Assembly (NCBI GenBank): GCA_002292185.1
Contig: DBBL01000113.1
Coordinates: 2,925-8,783, forward strand
Reading direction: 5' to 3'
Source of the DNA: Akkermansiaceae bacterium UBA985
GTDB taxonomy: Bacteria; Verrucomicrobiota; Verrucomicrobiia; Verrucomicrobiales; Akkermansiaceae
DNA: 5,859 nt
Positions 1 through 5,646 of the stretch are shown one piece after another. Position 1 is the stretch's first letter, and the number at the start of each line of letters is the position of its first letter. Made by a program: the position numbers and the translations under genes. Below the pieces are notes generated by a model. That model saw only the letters and a program-made list of their open reading frames with translations, did not search any database and was not told where the DNA came from.

Positions 1-3
1 GCG

Positions 4-24
4 GAATGGTGAATGGAGAATGGT
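4..24. repeat. Three tandem 7-bp units, GAATGG(T/A)
   Basis: The units GAATGGT, GAATGGA and GAATGGT run head to tail at 4-10, 11-17 and 18-24, with only the last base of the middle unit varying. They lie in non-coding sequence beyond the 3' end of secA, and the array may continue past the left edge of the window. The 11-mer GAATGGTGAAT at 4-14 recurs exactly at 3399-3409, upstream of secA. The array is too short to assign a function. Confidence 0.6.
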
Positions 25-95
25 TGGCCACTTTGAGGCATTTGGCCGCGACGCGGCTATTTCACTCATCGCCAACCGCCAAAAGCTAATTGCCA

Positions 96-124
96 GAAGC
101 CTAAAGCCTGCGGCTTTAGGCTTC
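96..124 (-). terminator. Hairpin at the secA 3' end, possible terminator
   Basis: Bases 96-108 and 112-124 are perfectly complementary, giving a 13-bp stem with a 3-base loop. On the minus strand the stem begins at the second-last sense codon (GAA) of secA, and the secA stop codon TAA (116-118) lies inside the stem. The position suits transcription termination or 3'-end protection of the mRNA. The odd point is the missing U-run: after the stem the transcript reads TGGCAATTAGCTTTTGG, with only a short T4 about 11 bases later. It may therefore be a U-poor terminator or an RNA-stabilising hairpin rather than a classical Rho-independent terminator. The inverted repeat is certain; its function is inferred. 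Confidence 0.55.
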
Positions 125-3100
125 GCGCCCGCAGCACTTTTTGTACTTCTTGCCGGAGCCGCAGGGACAGGTGTCGTTGCGGTTGACTTTCACTGTGGGC
201 CGGCGTTTGGGCAGGTTGATTTTGATCTGCTGGCCGTCCTCTGATGGGGTCATGGCAAGGTTACTAGTATTGCCTGTCTGAGCGATGTTGGCTTGGGAGG
301 TGCCCCCTGTAGCTCCAAGGGCTCCAGCAGGCTGGGCGTTGGCATCACTGGTGAGCTGCTGAGGCAGACTGCGCATGAAGTTATCAAATTGCTCGAGGTT
401 GGTGGTGGAGCGGAACAGGTTACTGAGCGTCTCGTTCTCGATGCTGGCCATGAGGACTTCAAAGAGTGAGTAAGCCTCGTTTTTGTATTCCACCAGTGGG
501 TCTTTCTGCCCCTGGGCGCGTAGGTGCACGCCTTCACGTAGGGCGTCCATGTTGTAGAGGTGTTCTTGCCAGAGTTTATCGATTCCGGTGAGGATGATAT
601 GGCGCTCGAGCATGTCGAGCATCTCTGGGTTCTCCTGCTTCATCTTCAGCTCGTAAGCTTGTTTGACCTTGGCGACGAGGAACTCGGCATTGCCGACGGT
701 GTCTCGGTCATGGAAGCCACTGCTATCTATGGTGAGTTGAATCGGGAAGGTGGAGTTGACCCAGCTGAGGAGCTCGGCGTAGTCAGGAGCGCCTTCGTCC
801 CGCTCTTCGAGGTAGCCGTAGACGGCATCTGGGATGGCTCTTTCAATGACTTCATCGATGAGCTCACGTGGGTTCTCAGAGTTGATGACTTCGTTGCGGT
901 AGCCGTAGACGACTTCCCGTTGTTTGTTCATGACGTCGTCAAAATCAAGGACGCGCTTACGCCAGGTGTAGTTGCGCTGCTCGACACGCTTCTGGGCGGT
1001 TTCCACGGAGCGGTTGAGCCACTTGTGCTCGAGGGCCTCACCGTCTTCCATGCCGAAGCGTTGCATCATGTTGGTCATGCGCTCGGCAGCGGCAAAGTTA
1101 CGCATCAGGTCATCCTCAAAGGAGATAAAGAACTGGGACATGCCGGGGTCTCCCTGGCGTGAACAACGACCACGTAGCTGGCGGTCAATACGGCGTGATT
1201 CATAGCGCTCGGTGGCGATGACAAAAAGGCCTCCAGCTTCGGCGACTCCAGGGGCGAGCTTGATGTCAGTACCACGTCCGGCCATATTGGTGGAGACGGT
1301 GACAGAACCTTTTTGACCGGCGTTGGCGATGATCTCGGCTTCCTGGCGGTGATACTTGGCGTTGAGGATGCTGCAGGGGATCTTAGCGCGCTTGAGCATT
1401 TTACCGACGAGCTCGGAGGCGTCGACGGATGCGGTGCCGACGAGTACGGGCTGGCCACGGTCATAGGCTTCCTGAATCTTGGTGACTACGGCGTTGTATT
1501 TCTCACGGCGGGTTTTGAACACCTGGTCATTGTGATCGATACGGATGTTAGGCACATTGGTGGGAATGGGCAGAACGTCGAGTTTGTAGATGTCGTGGAA
1601 TTCGGCGGCCTCGGTCTCAGCTGTTCCGGTCATGCCGGCGAGCTTCTGATAGAGACGGAAGTAGTTCTGAATGGTGATGGTGGCGTAGGTCTGAGTTTCC
1701 TCCTCAACGTGCGCGCCCTCTTTGGCTTCTACTGCCTGGTGTAGGCCGTCTGACCAACGGCGTCCTGGCATTTCACGGCCGGTGTTTTCATCAACGATGA
1801 TGACTTTGTTGTCAGTGACGACGTACTCAACGTCTTTCTCATAAAGGCAGTAAGCTTTGAGTAGCTGGGAGATGGAGTGCATCTTTTCTCCCTGGGTGTC
1901 GAGCCGATCTTGGAGTGCTTGCTTGCGGCTAGCGCGCTCTGTTTCCTCCATAGAGAGGTCGGCATCGATCTCGCCATATGCGGTGCCAAGGTCAGGTAGA
2001 ACAAATGCTTCCGGATCGTCTGGGGAGAGGAACTGGCGGCCCATGTCCATGAGGTCAGCATCGTGTGCTTTCTCATCAATTGTGTAGTAGAGTTCTTCCT
2101 TGATCTCGTAAAGGTCACGCTTCTGAGCGTCCTGATACATGGAGAGTTCGGTCTTTTCAATGAGGCGACGAGTGTCTGGCTCTTCCATAAAGCGCATCAG
2201 CTGACGGTTGCGCGGGTTGCCAAGTTTGATCTTAAAGAGGGCGCGGCCAGCACCGACTTCGTCCTCTGCCTCGAGGCGTTGTTTGACCTCATCGGCGAGT
2301 TCGTTGCAGAGCGTGCTCTGGCGTTTGACGAGCTGCTCGATGAGTGGTCTGAAGCGGCCGTATTGCTCAGTGTTGGATACGGTGGATGGGCCTGAGATGA
2401 TCAGTGGTGTGCGTGCCTCGTCAATGAGGATGGAGTCGACCTCGTCAATGATGGCGAAGTAGTGGCCACGCTGGACTTGCTCTTCCTTAGAGGATGACAT
2501 GCCGTTGTCGCGCAGGTAGTCAAAGCCGAACTCGGCATTGGTGCCGTAGGTAATATCACACTGATACTGCTCGCGGCGCAGTTGGGAGGGTTGCTGGCTC
2601 TGGATACAGCCGACGCTGAGGCCGAGGAACTTAAAGACGGCGCCCATCCATTCGGAGTCACGCTTGGCGAGGTAGTCGTTGACGGTCACTACGTGCACGC
2701 CCATGCCAGTGAGGCCATTGAGAAAGACGGGCAGGGTGGCAACAAGCGTTTTTCCTTCACCGGTCTGCATCTCGGCGATCATGCCGCGGTGCAGGGCAAT
2801 GCCGCCGATGAGCTGAACGTCAAAGTGAACCATTTCCCATGCGACGGGCTGGTCACAAACCTGGATGGTCTGGCCGCAGAGTCGACGCGCGGCGCTTTTA
2901 ACGGCGGCAAATGCCTCGGGCATGATCTGGTCGAGATACTTAGAGCGAGCAGCATCAAAGAGGTCTTCTTCGACAGTGCGGAAGGCGGACTTAGCTTCTT
3001 CAATGCTTTCTACATTGGGCTCTGCAGAGGGTAGGGCGGGGAACTCATCACGCAGGGCATCAAGGCGCTGGTTGATGGCGACTGCGGCTTCAGATAGGCC

Positions 3101-3322
3101 AGCCTCGTCCATGAGCTGGAGCTGGCGAACGGTGGCTGCTTCAAGCGGTAGGTAGCGGTGCAGGTAATCCCGCCAAACCTTGACCTCGGCGAGTAGTTCG
3201 TCTTGAGATTTGGCCTGATAGCCTTGCTCAATTTCGTTAATTTTGGCAATGACCGGTCCGAGGCGTTTGACCTCGCGCTGGTTCTTGTTACCGACGATTT
3301 TCTGAAGAGTCCACTTGAGCAT
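116..3322 (-). CDS. secA: Preprotein translocase ATPase SecA
   Basis: SecA is the ATP-driven motor that pushes unfolded preproteins through SecYEG in the inner membrane. The product is 1068 aa from the ATG at 3322; E. coli SecA is 901. Visible in order: N-terminus MLKWTLQKIVGNKNQREVKR, which aligns residue for residue with the E. coli start; Walker A MQTGEGKT (about 185-192); DEVDSILIDEAR (about 293-304); GMTGTAETEA (about 563-572); TNMAGRGTDI (about 678-687); RQLRGRCSRQGDPG (about 714-727); and a C-terminal zinc-binding SEC-C motif RNDTCPCGSGKKYKKCC with cysteines near 1052, 1054, 1063 and 1064. A Gly/Ala/Thr/Gln-rich linker of about 50 residues precedes SEC-C. Two insertions relative to E. 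coli lie before Walker A (about 80 aa) and after LIISGP (about 65 aa). A GTG at 3376 in the same frame would add 18 residues. The ATG is preferred because of the N-terminal alignment and because a candidate promoter overlaps the GTG. Neither start has a convincing ribosome binding site. The frame is intact throughout. Confidence 0.97.
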   Translation of the reverse strand: MLKWTLQKIVGNKNQREVKRLGPVIAKINEIEQGYQAKSQDELLAEVKVWRDYLHRYLPLEAATVRQLQLMDEAGLSEAAVAINQRLDALRDEFPALPSAEPNVESIEEAKSAFRTVEEDLFDAARSKYLDQIMPEAFAAVKSAARRLCGQTIQVCDQPVAWEMVHFDVQLIGGIALHRGMIAEMQTGEGKTLVATLPVFLNGLTGMGVHVVTVNDYLAKRDSEWMGAVFKFLGLSVGCIQSQQPSQLRREQYQCDITYGTNAEFGFDYLRDNGMSSSKEEQVQRGHYFAIIDEVDSILIDEARTPLIISGPSTVSNTEQYGRFRPLIEQLVKRQSTLCNELADEVKQRLEAEDEVGAGRALFKIKLGNPRNRQLMRFMEEPDTRRLIEKTELSMYQDAQKRDLYEIKEELYYTIDEKAHDADLMDMGRQFLSPDDPEAFVLPDLGTAYGEIDADLSMEETERASRKQALQDRLDTQGEKMHSISQLLKAYCLYEKDVEYVVTDNKVIIVDENTGREMPGRRWSDGLHQAVEAKEGAHVEEETQTYATITIQNYFRLYQKLAGMTGTAETEAAEFHDIYKLDVLPIPTNVPNIRIDHNDQVFKTRREKYNAVVTKIQEAYDRGQPVLVGTASVDASELVGKMLKRAKIPCSILNAKYHRQEAEIIANAGQKGSVTVSTNMAGRGTDIKLAPGVAEAGGLFVIATERYESRRIDRQLRGRCSRQGDPGMSQFFISFEDDLMRNFAAAERMTNMMQRFGMEDGEALEHKWLNRSVETAQKRVEQRNYTWRKRVLDFDDVMNKQREVVYGYRNEVINSENPRELIDEVIERAIPDAVYGYLEERDEGAPDYAELLSWVNSTFPIQLTIDSSGFHDRDTVGNAEFLVAKVKQAYELKMKQENPEMLDMLERHIILTGIDKLWQEHLYNMDALREGVHLRAQGQKDPLVEYKNEAYSLFEVLMASIENETLSNLFRSTTNLEQFDNFMRSLPQQLTSDANAQPAGALGATGGTSQANIAQTGNTSNLAMTPSEDGQQIKINLPKRRPTVKVNRNDTCPCGSGKKYKKCCGREA

Positions 3323-3363
3323 AGAAATGATTGCGCGAGATTTGTTGTTCGCGCTGGGGGGCT

Positions 3364-3392
3364 TGCATACACTCACTGAGCCCTTATGGCAA
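3364..3392 (-). promoter_or_regulatory. Candidate secA promoter
   Basis: Read on the minus strand, TTGCCA (3387-3392) matches the TTGACA -35 consensus at five of six bases. After exactly 17 bases comes TATGCA (3364-3369), a weak -10 matching only TAT of TATAAT. Transcription would start near 3357, leaving a leader of about 35 bases before the ATG at 3322 and excluding the upstream GTG at 3376. This is pattern matching to a sigma70-type consensus in a lineage whose promoters are poorly characterised. Confidence is low. Confidence 0.3.
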
Positions 3393-3451
3393 GGGAATGA
3401 ATGGTGAATCCACCGATGGAGGATTTAATCTGAGCGGGAGGAATTTATTGT

Positions 3452-3473
3452 CATTGCGCCGCCATTGCGCCGC
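3452..3473. repeat. Perfect 11-bp tandem duplication between mntR and secA
   Basis: CATTGCGCCGC occurs twice with no gap, at 3452-3462 and 3463-3473, in the 167-base gap between the mntR stop and the secA start. The rest of the gap holds the candidate secA promoter (3364-3392), a loose inverted repeat AATCC/GGATT (3407-3411 and 3421-3425), and no convincing small gene. The unit is close to one helical turn, so paired protein binding sites are possible, but simple replication slippage would also explain it. Confidence 0.7.
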
Positions 3474-3489
3474 TATGACTGAGGGCGGC

Positions 3490-3924
3490 TCAGCTGGACT
3501 TGACCCGAGCCAAGGTGTCGGGATTTTCCTGCAGGTGATTGGTCAGCGAACGGATCGCCTCGAGGGTAGCGCGTGAGATGTGGTGTTCCATGCCTTCAAC
3601 GTCTCGGTAGATGGTATCTTTATCGATATCAAAGAGTTCGAGGAAGCGGGTCAGGGTCTCGTGGCGGTCAATGATGGCGCGGGCGATGCGTGTGCCTTCC
3701 TCGGTGAGGGTGGTGCCACGGTATTTGACATGGGTGACAAGGCCTTCTGCATCAAGCTTCTGGAGCATGTTGGTAACACTGGCCTGAGAGATCTCCAGTC
3801 GTTTGGAGATGTCGATGGGGCGGGCGTAGCCCTTTTCCTCAATGAGGTGGAGGATTTGCTCGAGGTAGTCATCGCGGGCGGTCGAGCCGCTGGTACGGTG
3901 ACGGGTGCTGGAAGCATCGGGCAT
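3490..3924 (-). CDS. mntR: Manganese-dependent repressor, MntR/DtxR family
   Basis: This is a cytoplasmic metal-sensing transcription factor. When loaded with Mn(II), members of the family bind operator DNA and usually repress Mn uptake genes. The product is 144 aa from the ATG at 3924. A winged helix-turn-helix comes first: DYLEQILHLIEEKGYARPID, then SQASVTNMLQKLDAEGLV as the recognition region and KYRGTTLTEEG as the wing. The dimerisation and metal-binding domain contains RDVEGMEHHIS. All six B. subtilis MntR ligands (D8, E11, H77, E99, E102, H103) have counterparts here: D19, E22, H88, E110, E113 and H114. The C-terminal SH3-like domain of DtxR/IdeR is absent, as expected for MntR. An in-frame TTG at 3930 would add two residues; ATG is preferred, and neither has a Shine-Dalgarno sequence. 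The gene is divergent from the DUF6498 gene, lies upstream of secA on the same strand, and has no Mn transporter beside it. An Fe-sensing role cannot be excluded, but the ligand set favours Mn. Confidence 0.92.
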   Translation of the reverse strand: MPDASSTRHRTSGSTARDDYLEQILHLIEEKGYARPIDISKRLEISQASVTNMLQKLDAEGLVTHVKYRGTTLTEEGTRIARAIIDRHETLTRFLELFDIDKDTIYRDVEGMEHHISRATLEAIRSLTNHLQENPDTLARVKSS

Positions 3925-3982
3925 GACCAAGGAGACTAGAATCAGCAGGGGGAGTCAAGGAGCAAGAGGCCGCAGTTGGGAA

Positions 3983-4025
3983 GCCACTGTGTGGCAGTTG
4001 AAGTTTAAGTTCAGAGTTGCTCTGA
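3983..4025. promoter_or_regulatory. Cluster of palindromes in the mntR divergent region
   Basis: The 128-base region between mntR and the divergent gene contains three small inverted repeats. GCCAC-TGT-GTGGC (3983-3995) is perfect. TGAAGTTTAAGTTCA (3999-4013) is symmetric except at three central positions. TCAGAG-TTG-CTCTGA (4011-4025) is perfect. GCAGTTG is also repeated directly at 3972-3978 and 3994-4000, 22 bases apart, about two helical turns. DtxR/MntR repressors bind short palindromes and are often autoregulated, so one of these could be an operator. The third overlaps the candidate -35 of the plus-strand gene. On the minus strand a TTGACT (3953-3958) could be the mntR -35, but no good -10 sits at the usual distance. 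No repeat matches a remembered MntR box closely. Confidence 0.35.
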
Positions 4026-4044
4026 GGTGCACGGGGGCTAGAAT
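4017..4044 (+). promoter_or_regulatory. Candidate promoter of the DUF6498 gene, near-leaderless
   Basis: TAGAAT at 4039-4044 matches the TATAAT -10 consensus at five of six bases. TTGCTC at 4017-4022, 16 bases upstream, is a partial -35. The -10 ends only 8 bases before the ATG at 4053, so transcription would begin at or within a few bases of the start codon. No Shine-Dalgarno sequence is present just upstream of the ATG, which is consistent with a leaderless or very short-leader mRNA. Confidence 0.4.
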
Positions 4045-4052
4045 GTAACGGT

Positions 4053-4877
4053 ATGATTTTTGGTGGAGAAGATAAGATCAACCCGGCTGGAGGCAAGGGG
4101 CTGGATACCAGTGGCAAAATGCTTATTGCCGCTAATCTAATTCCGCTGGTGGGTGTCTTAGCTTGGGACTGGAGTGTTTTTCATGTGGTCGTGGTTTACT
4201 GGCTCGAAAACGTGATCATCGGGGTGATCAATATTCTCAAGATGATCACTTGCTCTCCAGATCCGAAACAGATTGATCTCAAGGGCAAGCTCAAGCAACA
4301 CATGATTGAAAAGCAGGGTGAGATCAGTGAGGAGGAAATGCGCGAGGCCTTTGAATTTACCCATAAGCTAGAGGCCAATAAGAGTAAGCTGGGTATGCTG
4401 CATCACGCATCCAAGCTCTTCTTTATTCCCTTTTTTACATTTCATTACGGGATTTTCTGCCTGGTGCACGGGGCCTTTGTCTTTGCGCTACTTGGCCAGA
4501 ATGAGCTCGGTGGTGATTTTGTGCCGAGTGGGGGATCACCCTTTGGAGAATTCTCTGACCTGTTTAAACTTGCCCTGGAAGCGGGTAGTTTGTGGGCAGC
4601 TCTTGGCCTCATCGTCAGCCACCTGTTTTCCTTTTTTAGTAATTACTTAGGTAAGGGTGAATACCGTAGGACCGTGGTGCCGGTTCTGATGATTGCACCC
4701 TACGGCAGGATTGTGGTGCTGCACTTGGCTATTATTTTCGGTGCGTTTGCAACAATGGCGCTCGGCAGTCCCTTCTATTTGTTGGTGATCCTGATTTTCG
4801 GAAAAATCATCCTCGATTGGAAATTTCACCAGCGTGCTCACCGCAAGCTATTGGCTAATCACCAGGCCGGTGATTAA
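4053..4877 (+). CDS. DUF6498-type integral membrane protein
   Basis: The product is a 274-residue hydrophobic protein of unknown function, expected in the inner membrane. After 22 polar residues come two closely spaced hydrophobic segments (about 24-39 and 41-64), the second containing YWLENVIIGVINILKM. A charged loop with a helical, Glu/Lys-rich stretch follows (about 66-117). Then come a long segment with FFTFHYGIFCLVHGAFVFAL (about 119-147), one near 177-199, and one or two at 219-257, giving five or six spans and a basic C-terminal tail (KFHQRAHRK). The YW(L/A)EN motif and the HYG...HG motif are, from memory, characteristic of DUF6498 proteins, which have no assigned function. The ATG at 4053 is the only possible start after the in-frame stop at 4023-4025; an internal ATG at 4119 would delete the polar N-terminus. 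The gene is divergent from mntR and converges on the next gene with overlapping stops. A metal-related role can only be guessed from the mntR neighbour. Confidence 0.85.
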   Translation: MIFGGEDKINPAGGKGLDTSGKMLIAANLIPLVGVLAWDWSVFHVVVVYWLENVIIGVINILKMITCSPDPKQIDLKGKLKQHMIEKQGEISEEEMREAFEFTHKLEANKSKLGMLHHASKLFFIPFFTFHYGIFCLVHGAFVFALLGQNELGGDFVPSGGSPFGEFSDLFKLALEAGSLWAALGLIVSHLFSFFSNYLGKGEYRRTVVPVLMIAPYGRIVVLHLAIIFGAFATMALGSPFYLLVILIFGKIILDWKFHQRAHRKLLANHQAGD

Positions 4878-5584
4878 TCTGAAAAGAATCGGATATCCAT
4901 TCTTTTGCTGCCTTTTTTCGGAGGGAAGATAAGCACCATCTCACGGTTGGTGGCATGGCTGAAGAGCCGGGTTCCTCCGAGCACCTTGCCCTTGGTATCC
5001 CTAAGCACAAAGGGTGTGAATTCTCCACCTTTGCTTAGTTTGAGCTTATGCACGATTGGCTTGCCGGGTTTGATGAGGAAAGGCTTTTTCTTATCAAAGT
5101 CTACGACCAGTGGCACCTTGACAAAATTAATGAAGCGATAGCTGCTGTCCGGGAAAATGGTTTCGGAATCATCAATGCCATAGAGGCTGACTGGTAACGC
5201 CCCCTCTTTCTTTGATCCATTTTTCCCAAAGAAATAGAGCATTGTCTGCGTGCCTGCTACAAGTGCGGCCCTACCTACCAGTCGATAAGGATTTTCCGGA
5301 TCATCATGGTCGATAAACACTTCGAGAAGTTTGGCCTTTGAGAGCGAGTAAGGCTTTGACCTGCTGCCGTTTCTCCACTCGATCTTGATGAAGTCCTCAC
5401 CATTGCGGTAATAGATGCTCTCATAAGGAAGATTCGATAAGGAGATCGCGGTAAAGACAATGCCCTTTGGCTCTTTCTCTTGCTCGTCAGCCTGCTGCTC
5501 CTGAGCGCATAAGAGCCCACCGCATGATAGGCTCATAAGGACGAAGAGGCGTGTTAGATATTTCCACAAATGAGATGCTGCCAT
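4874..5584 (-). CDS. Predicted exported protein of unknown function
   Basis: The product is 236 aa from the ATG at 5584. It opens with a Sec-type signal peptide: basic n-region (MAASHLWKYLTR), hydrophobic core LFVLMSLSCGGLL, and probable cleavage after CA near residue 27, before QEQQ. A cysteine in the core is not in a good lipobox context. The mature part starts with a short charged Gln/Glu/Lys stretch and then looks rich in beta strands, with many alternating hydrophobic segments such as KPYSLSKAKLLEVFI, SYRFINFVKVPLVVDF and NREMVLIFPPKKGSKR. No catalytic motif, Cys pair or repeat is visible, so a periplasmic or envelope beta-sandwich protein is likely. I do not recognise the family. A GTG at 5608 in the same frame adds eight polar residues; ATG is preferred because it puts the basic n-region directly at the N-terminus. 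The gene lies 62 bases after the partial gene upstream on the same strand, with no hairpin between, so the two may share an operon. Confidence 0.8.
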   Translation of the reverse strand: MAASHLWKYLTRLFVLMSLSCGGLLCAQEQQADEQEKEPKGIVFTAISLSNLPYESIYYRNGEDFIKIEWRNGSRSKPYSLSKAKLLEVFIDHDDPENPYRLVGRAALVAGTQTMLYFFGKNGSKKEGALPVSLYGIDDSETIFPDSSYRFINFVKVPLVVDFDKKKPFLIKPGKPIVHKLKLSKGGEFTPFVLRDTKGKVLGGTRLFSHATNREMVLIFPPKKGSKRMDIRFFSD

Positions 5585-5646
5585 GCGCGTTATGTTGAAC
5601 TTTTCCACCTGACTTTGTAAATTTGAAACTTCCCCCTGCGATATCC

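Noticed and set aside
560..1744. Long plus-strand open frames of about 200 and 143 codons opposite secA
   Set aside because: They lie wholly antisense to a clearly conserved secA. Their protein sequences are low in recognisable motifs and mirror the codon structure of the opposite strand.
3323..3376. Extension of secA to the GTG at 3376
   Set aside because: The extra 18 residues have no counterpart in SecA, whose N-terminus aligns exactly from the ATG at 3322, and a candidate promoter overlaps the GTG. A weak AAGGG four bases before the GTG leaves a small doubt.
3323..3489. SecM-like regulatory leader peptide upstream of secA
   Set aside because: Only tiny frames of 4 to 9 codons exist, with no ribosome binding site, signal-like segment or arrest motif.
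3469..3489. Possible mntR terminator, GCCGC/GCGGC stem
   Set aside because: The stem is only five pairs with an 11-base loop and no T-run follows, so it is not distinguishable from chance in GC-rich sequence.
3580..3939. Plus-strand open frame of 119 codons over mntR
   Set aside because: It is antisense to mntR, whose metal ligands and helix-turn-helix are intact, and it shows no family features of its own.
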